This document shows positions 24,390-32,759 of a stretch of DNA of 64,000 nt, piece by piece. A model generated the notes under the pieces. That model worked only from the letters and a program-made list of their open reading frames with translations. It was not told the origin of the DNA and did not search any database. How positions within the stretch are numbered: the stretch's first letter is position 1; each line of letters begins with the position of its first letter. The position numbers and the translations under genes are program-made. The DNA is from Allorhodopirellula heiligendammensis (GTDB taxonomy: Bacteria; Planctomycetota; Planctomycetia; Pirellulales; Pirellulaceae): positions 1,718,118-1,782,117 of the forward strand of contig NZ_SJPU01000001.1 of NCBI RefSeq assembly GCF_007860105.1, written 5' to 3'.

Positions 24390-25559
24390 CTAATTTCTCA
24401 AAAATATCGGTTGAAGAACAGCCTCAAGTTCACTTGCAATAGCATCCAGCCGGAGGTTCGATGAATTGTCGAGAACCACCAAGCAGCAGCGGCTATCTGA
24501 GTATCTAACAATATAGGTGTTTGCGCCCAGCCATGCTCCGTTATGCCAATGACGGTTTCGCTCGATCATCCATCCGAAACCGTACTCGGATCTACTCCCG
24601 TCGCTCAGCCTAGGCCGATCAAATGCTTGTTGAAGTAGCGCATCGGACAAAAGTGGGCTGCCGTACCAAAACTCATTCCAGATCACGAAGTCATTTAGGC
24701 TACAGAAAACCGCACCATCTCCGGCGACGCCGTCGAGCCAAGTAGTGTCGACTGGCGTACGTTCATCGTCAAGTTGATCGAAGTCACCTGCTTGGTTTGC
24801 TGAGCGACTGTCTGACATTAGGTTCCAAACCCGCGAATCATGCATGCCCAGCGGGTGAAACAGCTCTTCAGACATAAACTCCTCGTAGCTAACTCCTGAT
24901 GCAGCCTCGATTACCCCGGCGAGCAACACATAGTTCGTGTTGCTGTACTCCATGGCGGCATTGGGCGAACGCTCTGGTTTCGTGTGCATTGACACCAGAT
25001 CCACGACATTTGAAATCGTCAGTGTGTCACCGAAGGTTTCGCGGTGTTTCTCCGCAAGACTCATGTACTGACCTGGAATCCCAGATGTTTGGTTGAGAAG
25101 GTGGCGAATCGTCACCTTCTCAATCGCAAAACCTGGCAGGTGTTTGGCGACCGGATCATCCAGTTGCAGTAGCTCCATCTCGGCCAGTCGCAATATTCCA
25201 GCTGCAGTGAATTGTTTGGAAACTGATGCGAGGCGAAGAGCCGTGTGACTATCAAGTTCAGTGGTTGCAGTGTGGTCAACAAATCCGCACGTCTTGGACA
25301 GCAGAACGTCACCGTCTCGAACAATGAGCACGACTCCATTGAAATTGTGGTCGTCATGCTGCTCATCGAGCCAACGATCGATAGATGAGATTCGATCCAG
25401 TTCCGTTGCGTCCGGCTTGACGTCAATTGAATCAACTTGCAGCAGTGAGTAGACATAGTAGCCGAATCCACAAGCGAACAGCATCAGTCCGGCAAGCGTG
25501 ACTATCGATGTCGACACAATCATCAAAAAGATCTTTCTACGCACAAAACCAACCATCAA
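24390..25559 (-). CDS. Beta-lactamase-fold serine hydrolase (class C/PBP4-like), cassette gene
   Basis: 389 residues. One N-terminal membrane anchor (IFLMIVSTSIVTLAGLMLFACGFGYYVY) puts the catalytic domain outside the cytoplasm. SVSK (in LASVSKQFTAAGIL) is the SxxK nucleophile box and YSNTNY gives the YxN motif; the HxG-like strand is near HNGAWLGANTY. This is the broad beta-lactamase/esterase/D-aminopeptidase family (PF00144), so substrate is uncertain and drug resistance should not be assumed. Flanked by attC 24299-24388, it is a complete cassette of unusual size. Confidence 0.85.
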   Translation of the reverse strand: MMVGFVRRKIFLMIVSTSIVTLAGLMLFACGFGYYVYSLLQVDSIDVKPDATELDRISSIDRWLDEQHDDHNFNGVVLIVRDGDVLLSKTCGFVDHTATTELDSHTALRLASVSKQFTAAGILRLAEMELLQLDDPVAKHLPGFAIEKVTIRHLLNQTSGIPGQYMSLAEKHRETFGDTLTISNVVDLVSMHTKPERSPNAAMEYSNTNYVLLAGVIEAASGVSYEEFMSEELFHPLGMHDSRVWNLMSDSRSANQAGDFDQLDDERTPVDTTWLDGVAGDGAVFCSLNDFVIWNEFWYGSPLLSDALLQQAFDRPRLSDGSRSEYGFGWMIERNRHWHNGAWLGANTYIVRYSDSRCCLVVLDNSSNLRLDAIASELEAVLQPIFLRN

Positions 25560-25594
25560 TTGCGTGAACGTAATCCCATAGGCAGAACGTTTAC

Positions 25595-25672
25595 GCTAAC
25601 CCGGTTGCCGCGAGCGAGCATCCATCTCGAAAACCCGTGATCGGCAACTCGGGTTCAGCGTCTTGTTATCCG
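25595..25672 (-). other. integron attC site
   Basis: Plus-strand view: GCTAACC box, arm CGGTTGCCGCGAGCGAGCATCC, short centre, arm GATCGGCAACTCGGG...CAGCG, outer box TTGTTATCC. Shorter than the other sites. Belongs to the DUF1801 gene. Confidence 0.65.
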
Positions 25673-25693
25673 CCGCGTGGCAATCCGTTGCGA

Positions 25694-26050
25694 TTAAAGC
25701 CCAAGCGCTTTTCGCGATGCAAGAGCCAGCTTTTTGACCAGTTTGTCGGGAATAGGCTTTTTTGTTGAAAACGTAACACCTGTCTTGGTTGCAGTGAGTC
25801 CTGCGGCAGCAATATCGTCGGCCAGGGCGGTTATGGCGTCTTTGCTTACGTAGAGCCCACATTGCTTGCTGAATGCCGCGTAGCCCACAATGATCGCCTT
25901 TCCGAACCCGAACCCGGGCATATCGTACATGATTAACTCCTCTGCGTCAGGTAGAACTTTTGCGAGTTGTGCGCGAAGTTGAACCAACAGAGGTTGAAAC
26001 GTCTCAGGTGCCGCAGCGATATAGGCGTCGTGGTCTGTGAATTTTGTCAT
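25694..26050 (-). CDS. DUF1801 / YdhG-type protein, cassette gene (118 aa)
   Basis: MTKFTDHDAYIAAAPETFQPLLVQLRAQLAKVLPDAEELIMYDMPGF..., with AAFSKQCGLYVSK and VTFSTKKPIPDKLVKKL: the usual pattern and length of DUF1801, related to frataxin-like YdhG iron-chaperone proteins. Biochemical role is not established. Minus-strand cassette. Confidence 0.85.
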   Translation of the reverse strand: MTKFTDHDAYIAAAPETFQPLLVQLRAQLAKVLPDAEELIMYDMPGFGFGKAIIVGYAAFSKQCGLYVSKDAITALADDIAAAGLTATKTGVTFSTKKPIPDKLVKKLALASRKALGL

Positions 26051-26107
26051 TCCAAAAAGCTCTCGAAGCGATTGAGTTGTCGTCGGGCGCGCGAGTTGGA
26101 TTTCAGT

Positions 26108-26200
26108 CGGATAAGGTCACGCGTCACCCGGCACGCGCGAGAGATTTTCCATTTCAAGGCCGCCCGATTCGCGTGCTCGGGTGCACGCGATGGTTACCCG
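26108..26200 (-). other. integron attC site
   Basis: Plus-strand view: GGATAAGG box, arm TCACGCGTCACCCGGCACGCG, AT-rich centre (TTTTCCATTTCAA), arm CGCGTGCTCGGGTGCACGCGATG, outer box GTTACCCG. The stop of the 26194 gene falls inside. Confidence 0.82.
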
Positions 26201-26556
26201 CCCTCGTCGGGCAATTCGTCGAGTGACTTACGTGGCCAAGCATGATCGGCAGCCCATCGATCTGCATCTTCCAACGAATCGAATCGCGGATACGCGTGTT
26301 CTAGGAGATACGCTACAAACGCATAGTCCTCAACGGCATCGTCGTTCATCTGGATCATGATACCGCAGTAAGGATTCCACCAGCAACCATTGTAGCCCAG
26401 CGGATGCGACTCTGATCGCACCAAAAAAGGGAAACGATCTTCCGATGCTCCCTTGAGGGCGGCCATGTCGACACCATCGTATTGCCCCGCGAACCGAGCA
26501 AGTTGGTCAACGGAAAACTCTTCATGTGCGTAGGAGACGAAACGCTGTTCAGCCAT
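26194..26556 (-). CDS. Hypothetical cassette protein (120 aa)
   Basis: MAEQRFVSYAHEEFSVDQLARFAGQYDGVDMAALKG..., a small acidic soluble protein with several Trp/Tyr (GYNGCWWNPYCG). No family recognised. It lies between attC 26108-26200 and an attI remnant at 26572, so it is the first cassette of the middle platform. Confidence 0.6.
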   Translation of the reverse strand: MAEQRFVSYAHEEFSVDQLARFAGQYDGVDMAALKGASEDRFPFLVRSESHPLGYNGCWWNPYCGIMIQMNDDAVEDYAFVAYLLEHAYPRFDSLEDADRWAADHAWPRKSLDELPDEGG

Positions 26557-26571
26557 AGAGCATTCCGTGCG

Positions 26572-26591
26572 GGTAACGAGGTAATTATCGG
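26572..26591 (-). other. attI remnant (third junction copy)
   Basis: Plus strand GGGTAACGAGGTAATTATCGG. The AACGAGGTAATTATCG core equals the first bases of the attI regions at 17891 and 35193. On the minus strand this is CCTCGTTACCC, i.e. an attI-cassette junction whose last bases differ as expected for an inserted cassette. It is cut directly by the 44-bp repeat at 26592. Confidence 0.65.
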
Positions 26592-26635
26592 TCCATCCGG
26601 GATTGTCGTGGGTAAATCCAGCATGTTGGATTTTA
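26592..26635. repeat. 44-bp inverted repeat, left copy (right copy 30871-30914)
   Basis: The reverse complement matches 30871-30914 at 41 of 44 positions by my count. Each copy contains a small hairpin (AATCCAACATGCTGGATT type). The two copies flank the group II intron segment. Confidence 0.75.
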
Positions 26636-26679
26636 GAGGATCGCGGTAGGGACGGCTGTTGCCAGCCGCCCCCCGCACA

Positions 26680-26712
26680 GATCCGTACGTGAGCCTTGAC
26701 TCATACGGCTCC
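26680..26712 (-). ncRNA. Group II intron domain V (intron 1)
   Basis: Minus strand GAGCCGTATGAG...CTCACGTACGGATC is a textbook domain V hairpin. Downstream, GGGGGCGGCTGGCAACAGCC with its pairing arm GCCGTCCC resembles domain VI, and the intron 3' end should lie at about 26640. Confidence 0.88.
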
Positions 26713-27402
26713 TGCCGCAAGTCGGGCGTGAAATCTTACGCTGGGATAGGGGTGCAGTATCGTCAGCTCAGGTAAGTACCGTTCAAACATCGCAGTAAAA
26801 CGATCCCAAGTCCAGCGGTGGCGTTGGCTTCGTCGTCGAAGCTGATGCACCCACATTTTCTTGATCTCGTCGCTAAACTGTTCCAGTCTCTCGTGGTTTC
26901 CAGGAACGGCATAATACTGCAACCAGCCCTGGATCACTTGCCTCAGCCATCTTCCAACTTCACCAATCGAGTGATGACGACGCTTCCGTAACTCCTCTTT
27001 GATCTTCGCCAGGGATGCCCGCATCCGCTTCGCGATCGTTTCTCTGCGAAGTGCGAACCAGCCTGCCTGGGTCACATCGCAGCGATGCGTGAAGCCAAGA
27101 AAGTCAAACGTTTCCGGTCGACTTTTACCGCGAGCCTGGCGACGTCGGGCCGCATGGCGGCCAAACTCGATCAGCCGGGTTTTCTTGTCGTGCAGTTTCA
27201 AACCGAACTTGGCGAAACGAGTTCGGAGGTCATCCAAACAACGCTGCGCGTCATCCTTACGTTCAAAGCCAATCACGAAATCATCGGCGTAGCGGATCAC
27301 GACAACTTCGCCGCAAGCACGCCGCTTTCGCCACCATTTTATCCATAGATCAAACACATAGTGCAGGAACACGTTCGCCAGTAGTGGTGAAATCGCTCCT
27401 CC
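26701..27402 (-). pseudogene. Group II intron reverse transcriptase/maturase, C-terminal part
   Basis: Begins GGAISPLLANVFLHYVFDLWIKWW, then the active-site box VVIRYADDFVIGF, KTRLIEFGRHAARRR, ETFDFLGFTHRCD, and the maturase X region with WLQYYAVPGN and a LRRRSQRHRWTWDRF end. The N-terminal RT motifs are on the other side of the recombinase element (29475-30273). Intact sequence quality suggests recent interruption. Confidence 0.88.
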
Positions 27403-29480
27403 AACGATATTGCAAACAATGGCGGTTTCTTGGATAGATTGATCCCAAGGACGGCGTTGTCGACGGCGTATGGCGATGGCTGGAAGTCGCCGTAAGCTGT
27501 TTTCAAGCAAGTGTTTACAGATTGATTGCAAATGTCTCATGGAGGAGATTCCGATGGCAAAGCCTGCCAAACTCAAACCCGACAGCCAATCCATTGCTGT
27601 CATTCGTAGTTACCACCCAATTCGGATCGAACGCGAGTTGCTCGATCAGGTTTTTGATCTGGCCGAGCGTGGTTGCTCCGCCGGTAACAGCGGCGTTGCC
27701 AGACTCCGTTTGGACGCTGATACGATCGACGACCAGCGGACCGAGCCTTCGAAGCAACACGACTTTGGTGCTCAGAGCGTGCCGCAGCAACGGGATCAAC
27801 TGGAGGCTGTCGCATGACGACTCATTCCAATTCAAACGTCGAAGCGGCCATCTACGGGCGAGTCTCATCAGACGCGCAGGCTCAAGAGCAAACCATCGAA
27901 TCTCAAGTTGCCGACATACGTCGAAAAGTGAGTCAAGACAAAGCGTTGCTGCAAGACAAGAACTGCTTTCTCGATGACGGTGTGAGCGGATCAACGCTTC
28001 ATCGGCCAGCGCTCGAACGACTGCGAGACGCAGCATACGTTGGTCAGTTTCAAAGGCTCTATGTTCATTCGCCCGATCGACTGGCACGCAAGTATGCCTA
28101 TCAAGTTTTGATCGTTGATGAATTGCAAAAGCTGGGCATTGAACTCGTGTTTCTCAACCGCGCGATCGGTGCCAGTCCTGAAGAAGATTTGCTGTTGCAG
28201 ATGCAAGGCATGTTCGCTGAATACGAACGCGCCAAGATCATGGAACGCAGTCGTCGTGGCAAGCGTCACGCGGCCACTCGCGGCAGCGTCAACGTATTGT
28301 CGGCAGCACCGTATGGATACCGATACATCACCCGTCGTGAAGGCGATGGGCAAGCCGCTTATGAAATTATTGAGGAACAAGCGACTGTTGTCCGGCAGGT
28401 GTTTCAGTGGGTCGGTCGCGATCGACTGTCGATTGGTGAAGCGACGCGGCGGCTAACGAAGTCGGACACCGTGACGGCGACAGGCAAAGCCACATGGGAT
28501 CGAACCACAGTGTGGGGAATGCTTAAAAACACTGCATATAAAGGCTCTGCAGCGTTCGGGAAGACACGCACGGGACCGCGTCGGCCACAGCTTCGCGCGC
28601 ACCGAGGTAACTCGAAAACGCCGCGACGCACCGGCTCGACTTATGACACCGACACGAGCGAGCAGTTATCGATTCCGGTTCCTGCGATCGTTTCATCGGA
28701 GCTGTTCGATGCCGTGCAAACCCAGTTGACCGAAAACCGACAGCGTGGTCATGAGTCACGTCGTGGCGCGAAGTATCTCCTGCAAGGCTTGCTGGAATGT
28801 AGCAAGTGTGGATATGCGTTTTATGGCAAACCAGTCAGTCGCACGAGTGCGAAAGGCAAGGTGCGTTCTTACGCCTACTATCGCTGCATCGGAACCGATG
28901 GATATCGCTTTGGCGGCAAGCGAGTCTGCGAGTGCAAACAGGTGCGCACCGACAAACTTGATGAGGCGGTGTGGAATGATGCGTGTGAGTTGTTGCGTCA
29001 TCCTAAACTGCTTCGTAAAGAGTACGAGCGACGCCTGGCAGCGCCGAGCGATAGTGACTCCGTTGCATCGATCAAGAAGCAAGTCGCGTCGTCGAAACGC
29101 AGTGTGGAACGCTTGATCGATGCTTACACCGATGGTGTGCTTGATCGGGCTGAATTCGATCCTCGCTTAAAGCGTGCGCGTGACCGTCTAGCGAAGCACG
29201 AACGGCAATTGCAGACTCTTGAATCTGAGTCGCGAGAGCAGTCGACGTTGCGTGAGTCGTTGTCGTGCGTAGACAGCTTCTGCGAATCCGTGGGCACGAA
29301 CCTGGAATCCGCTGACTGGACACTGCGTCGCGAGATTCTGCGAACACTGATTGACAACGTCGTTGTCGAGCCAGATCAAATTCGGATCGTGTACCGAATC
29401 AACTTCCCCCTTTTTGCGAAGAAAACTAGCAAAAACGGAAAAGAGAAAGTTTTGCACTTTTGTTGGAGGAGCGCTCACCG
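27403..29480 (+). mobile_element. Serine-recombinase element inserted in the intron RT gene
   Basis: About 2.1 kb with two coupled genes on the strand opposite to the intron. The junctions carry an inverted repeat: GGTGA..CGCTCCTCCAAC at 27385-27404 and GTTGGAGGAGCGCTCACC at 29463-29480. The left copy is part of the RT coding sequence (GGAIS). No second transposase is present, so insertion was presumably catalysed by the recombinase. Confidence 0.65.
27554..27817 (+). CDS. Small protein co-encoded with the serine recombinase (87 aa)
   Basis: MAKPAKLKPDSQSIAVIRSYHPIRIERELLDQVFDLAERG..., start fixed by GGAGGAG 7-8 bases upstream. It overlaps the recombinase ATG (27814) by ATGA, so translation is coupled. 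No family recognised; the position suggests a recombination accessory or regulator. Confidence 0.65.
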   Translation: MAKPAKLKPDSQSIAVIRSYHPIRIERELLDQVFDLAERGCSAGNSGVARLRLDADTIDDQRTEPSKQHDFGAQSVPQQRDQLEAVA

Positions 29481-29511
29481 CACCTTGGGGCGTCCCTACG
29501 GTTGTAGCTGA
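27814..29511 (+). CDS. Large serine recombinase (resolvase-type with zinc ribbon)
   Basis: 565 residues. Catalytic domain: IYGRVSSDAQAQEQTIESQ with nucleophile Ser18 (RVS), SPDRLARK, MQGMFAEYERAKIMERSRRGKRHAA. Then the recombinase domain (PYGYRYI, TWDRTTVWGMLKNTAYKG), a zinc ribbon (LECSKCGYAFYGK... CECK), a coiled coil and a conserved end (REILRTLIDNVVVEPDQIRIVYRINFP). The last roughly 15 residues are read from antisense of the intron RT gene across the insertion joint. Complete and probably active. Confidence 0.88.
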   Translation: MTTHSNSNVEAAIYGRVSSDAQAQEQTIESQVADIRRKVSQDKALLQDKNCFLDDGVSGSTLHRPALERLRDAAYVGQFQRLYVHSPDRLARKYAYQVLIVDELQKLGIELVFLNRAIGASPEEDLLLQMQGMFAEYERAKIMERSRRGKRHAATRGSVNVLSAAPYGYRYITRREGDGQAAYEIIEEQATVVRQVFQWVGRDRLSIGEATRRLTKSDTVTATGKATWDRTTVWGMLKNTAYKGSAAFGKTRTGPRRPQLRAHRGNSKTPRRTGSTYDTDTSEQLSIPVPAIVSSELFDAVQTQLTENRQRGHESRRGAKYLLQGLLECSKCGYAFYGKPVSRTSAKGKVRSYAYYRCIGTDGYRFGGKRVCECKQVRTDKLDEAVWNDACELLRHPKLLRKEYERRLAAPSDSDSVASIKKQVASSKRSVERLIDAYTDGVLDRAEFDPRLKRARDRLAKHERQLQTLESESREQSTLRESLSCVDSFCESVGTNLESADWTLRREILRTLIDNVVVEPDQIRIVYRINFPLFAKKTSKNGKEKVLHFCWRSAHRTLGRPYGCS

Positions 29512-30273
29512 CCATTGTCCATCGTCACTGACTCCCGCGCGGAGCCATTTACGAATTAACCAAAGGATTCGATTGTCGGCGATGCGGTGCTCTAAGAATT
29601 TAATCAACCACTCGTGGTCAATCGTGTCGAAGAAGCCTTCTACATCACCATCTAATACCCAGTTCACCTTTCTGTCCGAGAAGCCAACATTGAGCGCATC
29701 GAGCGCCTGATGCTGACTTCGTCCGGGCCGGAAACCATAACTGAAATTGGCAAAGTCCACTTCGTAGATGCTCTGCAATACCCAAACAACCGCTTTTTGG
29801 ACTAGCTTGTCCTCGAGGGACGCTATTCCGATTGGTCGCTGTTGACCGTCCGGCTTGGGGATATAGATCCTCTTCGATGGTCTCGCCCTATAGGCTCCGC
29901 GGTGAATACGACCGTGGAGGTCCGCAATCCGATCCTCCAGGCCGATTTCGTAGTCCTGCCATGTGACCTCATCGACGCCCACAGCGGATTTCTTCTTCAG
30001 AGCGAAGAAGGCTTCCATTAGGGTTTGTTCGTCGACATGGTGTAACAAGGACGTGAATCGAAACTCGGGGTGTGTCCGAGCCTTGATACGCACGCCCGTC
30101 AGTCCGAGGGACCTTCGATTTATCCGCTTCAGAGGGCGGTCGAGGTCAGACTGCTGGGCGTTCCTTTTGGCTAAGTCCCTTTCCTCGACGGAGTCCGCTA
30201 CTGGTTCAGCTCCAGCATTGTTCCCCCGCGTCGACGGTACTACGGACTTATCTGCCATCCCATCCGCGTTCAT
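29475..30273 (-). pseudogene. Group II intron reverse transcriptase, N-terminal part
   Basis: From the ATG at 30273: a variable start, then RT motifs EAFFALKKKSAVGVDEVTWQDYE, SKRIYIPKPDGQQRPIGIASLEDKLVQKAV, FSYGFRPGRSQHQALDAL, WVLDGDVEGFFDTIDHEWL and TTVGTPQG. The frame then runs into the inserted element; the remainder is at 26701-27402. It provides motifs 0-4 of the RT domain. Confidence 0.85.
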
Positions 30274-30870
30274 ACCAGAATTTCCCTCGGAGAGGTTCGC
30301 TGGCCGCCCTGGTCGTGTGTCATCGCGACATGACCCCAGGGGCAAATGGGACTTCCCGGTTCTCGCGTTTGGAATTTTCCACGCATGCACAGGCTCTTCG
30401 ACTCCGCCATGCCCAAGCTATCCTCACCTTGACGGTATAGTTGGTGTTGTCTTCCCGACGCACATGACACGGTCGGCACATGGAGGACCTGATTTCGGAG
30501 CTCAATTAGCTGGCCTACGCTTCCCCCTGCGCGGACGCTCAGTGCGATGTTGTTGCCTTCATCGCTCCTCCGCCGGAGGCCGAAGTAGTTGGCTAGACCT
30601 TCCTCGTAAGAAACTCTCATTCTCTATTCCAAACCGGTTTTATCCCGGCACTCCATGGCGGTGGCGTCGGAAATTTTGTCACGCTGATGTCAACCGATCA
30701 GGTTTCACGTGCGGAAGGGGTGGAAGTAAGCTCAGCCGCTGGGCGATTCTACAAGCAATATCCTGGTCGAACTGGACCCGAAAGGTGCCTTGGGCTGGCG
30801 GCGTCTGCGCCAGCCTTCAGCGTTATTTCTGCTACGGCCTCCTTCAATTCGGACGCCACCGCCATACCTC

Positions 30871-30914
30871 CAAAATCCAACATGCTGGATCTACCCACGA
30901 TAATCCCGGATGGA
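30871..30914. repeat. 44-bp inverted repeat, right copy
   Basis: Inverse partner of 26592-26635. Immediately followed at 30916 by IS91-like copy B. Confidence 0.75.
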
Positions 30915-30915
30915 C

Positions 30916-32043
30916 CCCCAAATCCTCGCGATACTTCGACGGCTCACTCTATCAGATGATGAGCGAAGACCTGCAACTGGCTGGCTTCAGCAAACGAACC
31001 GTACACGGATACCTGCGAGCCGTCAGGTAACTCGCTGATTGGGCGCGAACTCAGCCCGGTCGGATCACCGAGCAGCAACTCCGACACTACTTTCTCTACC
31101 TCAAAAACGAAAAATGCTTCGCCTACGGATCTATCCGCGTCGCATTCTCCGGCATCAAGTTCTTTTACACTCGAACTTGCAAGGGTGACCGGGAAACTCT
31201 CGCCACCATGAAGCTACAGCAGGCCAGGACCCTCCCCTAAGTTCTCACTATTGATCAGGTCCACGCCATCATCGACGCGTGTCGTGTCGAATGTATTGCC
31301 TTGTTCTACTGGACCATCTACTCGATGGGCCTCCGACTCGACGAGACCAGGAACCTGCAGGTCGGTGATGTTGATGGCAAACGCATGATGGTTCACATTC
31401 ACCGTGGCAAGGGAGCCAAAGATCGGTACGTACCGCTGCCAGCGGAAACACTTCTTGGTTACTTTCACAGTGCCCCGGGAGATTGGCTCGGTGCTGCGCG
31501 TCCATCAACGCGAAGGCTACCGAAGTCTGTTCGATGCCAGCAGCCAGAGCATCCGTGATGTTGGTGCGGCAACCAAGAGCTTGAAAGGATGTCAGCTCGG
31601 CTATTTCGGGGTGCTGCATACTTGGGGGCGTGACCCAGCGGTCTATCATCCTCACGTTCACTATATCGTTCCCGGCGGCGGAGTGAAGTTTGATACTGAC
31701 GGACAGCCTGAGGCTTGGCAGAGCACACCGAAGAATTTTCTATTTCATCATGGCACGCTGGTGCAAGTCTACAAGGCGAAGCTTGCCGATGAACTGCGAG
31801 CTTGCGAGTTGTACGACCGCGTCCCGGTGTCGGCTTGGGCCAAGAAGTTTGTCGTCGACATTCAAGCCGTCGGCCATGGCCTTGCCACGTTAAAATACTT
31901 GGCCCCCTACGTGCATCGCGTTGCACTCAGTGACAAGCGAATCGTGAAAGTAGACGACTCATCGGTGACTTACACGGTGCGTCCATCGAAGTCCACGTCC
32001 ACAGTGACGCGGACTGTTAAGGGAAAAGCATTCGTAGAAGGCT
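30916..32043 (+). mobile_element. IS91-like element with linked tyrosine recombinase, copy B (truncated)
   Basis: Recombinase part with two in-frame TAA codons (about 31027 and 31238) joined at PAETL to the Y2 transposase part (31461-32040) with the HUH box HPHVHYIVPGGG intact. This transposase segment is an uninterrupted frame, unlike copy A, and keeps APYVHRVALSDKRI. It lacks the N-terminal zinc domain and is cut at 32043 by attC sequence. Same internal junction as copy A. Confidence 0.82.
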
Positions 32044-32066
32044 CCATATCATTGCTTGGTTCGCCG
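32043..32066 (-). other. Half attC site cut by the IS91-like copy
   Basis: TCCATATCATTGCTTGGTTCGCCGC is the arm and outer box (GGTTCGCC) of an attC belonging to the toxin-antitoxin cassette at 32067-32695. The other arm is missing because IS91-like copy B begins here. Confidence 0.55.
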
Positions 32067-32270
32067 CTAGCTGGACGGAGACGAGCGAGCCTCCTCGCTG
32101 CCCTCGTAGACGCCAAGCTCTTCGTTCAGTCTAGAAATGAGTTTCCGGATTCCGGCCTTGGTGAACCCTTTTTCGCCAATGGGATGCTCGCGCTGCAACA
32201 CCTCCAGGCGATCTTGGAGATCGCGGAGTTCGGTTTGCGCTTTTTCGTACTCGGTTTGCGTAGTAATCAA
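32067..32270 (-). CDS. Small coiled-coil protein, putative antitoxin (67 aa)
   Basis: MITTQTEYEKAQTELRDLQDRLEVLQREHP..., then KAGIRKLISRLNEELGVYEG: helical and charged, as in small partners encoded with DUF6932-type nucleotidyltransferase-like proteins. It overlaps the upstream gene by ATGA (32267-32270), so the pair is coupled. Antitoxin role is inferred from gene order only. Confidence 0.55.
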   Translation of the reverse strand: MITTQTEYEKAQTELRDLQDRLEVLQREHPIGEKGFTKAGIRKLISRLNEELGVYEGSEEARSSPSS

Positions 32271-32695
32271 ATCTCAATCTCCACGACGCCTTTGCGTCGG
32301 CCATCAGGCTCGCGGGTTCGACTAAAGAATTCTAACCAATCCTCCCAGTCGCGTCGATCTTCTGCGGCGAAGATTTCTTCGGGACGCCGCGTCAGGAGCA
32401 CCGTTTCCAGTTCCATCGCCTCGAAACTACCATTGGACACTCGCGAGACGAAATCATCGGGTAGCCAAATGACCGCATCCACATCATTGGGCTCAGGATT
32501 CGAAGTCACGAAACTGCCGTCAACGAACAGGCGACGAGCGGAAACAGCACGAGCAAGGTCAACCCACCGTCGCAACCGAGGAGCAAGGCGTTTGCGTCGC
32601 GGTGTGTCAGAGCCGAATCGGAACGTCACCTCGGCTTCCGTTGCGAGGTGAAGCCCTTCGGGCAAATATCCATCGTCGCGGAAGTCGGGAATCAT
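32267..32695 (-). CDS. DUF6932/nucleotidyltransferase-like protein, putative toxin (142 aa)
   Basis: MIPDFRDDGYLPEGLHLATEAEVTFRFGSDTPRRKRL... followed by RRLFVDGSFVTSNPEPNDVDAVIWLP. The GSFVT...P.DVD pattern is a GS-x(n)-DxD nucleotidyltransferase signature in short form. The first of a two-gene unit within an integron cassette; toxin-antitoxin pairs commonly stabilise cassette arrays. Toxicity is not demonstrated. Confidence 0.65.
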   Translation of the reverse strand: MIPDFRDDGYLPEGLHLATEAEVTFRFGSDTPRRKRLAPRLRRWVDLARAVSARRLFVDGSFVTSNPEPNDVDAVIWLPDDFVSRVSNGSFEAMELETVLLTRRPEEIFAAEDRRDWEDWLEFFSRTREPDGRRKGVVEIEI

Positions 32696-32721
32696 CGTCG
32701 AAGTGTCAATCCAAGGTCAGA

Positions 32722-32758
32722 TCGGCGAACGGCGGCGTTAACGCGGTGGGCGCGTTGG
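32722..32758 (-). other. Shortened attC-like sequence
   Basis: CGGCGAACGGCGGCGTTAACGC...GGCGCGTTGG has an attC-type left box and a GTTGG right box but only about 37 bases in all, less than functional attC sites need. Probably an attC with its centre deleted, between the toxin-like gene and the 238-residue membrane protein. Confidence 0.35.
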
Positions 32759-32759
32759 A

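Larger units (their letters stand above)
26636..30870 (-). mobile_element. Group II intron split by a serine-recombinase element
   Basis: Minus-strand order: RT N-terminal part (30273 to about 29475), an inserted plus-strand element (27403-29480), RT C-terminal part (27402-26701), domain V (26712-26680), domain VI-like arm (26672-26651). The whole is flanked by 44-bp inverted repeats containing hairpins, and one side touches an attI remnant. The intron-encoded protein is interrupted and the intron should be immobile unless complemented. Confidence 0.8.

Noticed and set aside
24390-25559. Cassette hydrolase as an antibiotic-resistance beta-lactamase
   Set aside because: Only the broad SxxK/YxN family can be seen; many esterases and peptidases share it, so resistance is not supported.
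27085-27348. Plus-strand frames opposite the group II RT
   Set aside because: Antisense shadows of the conserved RT coding sequence.
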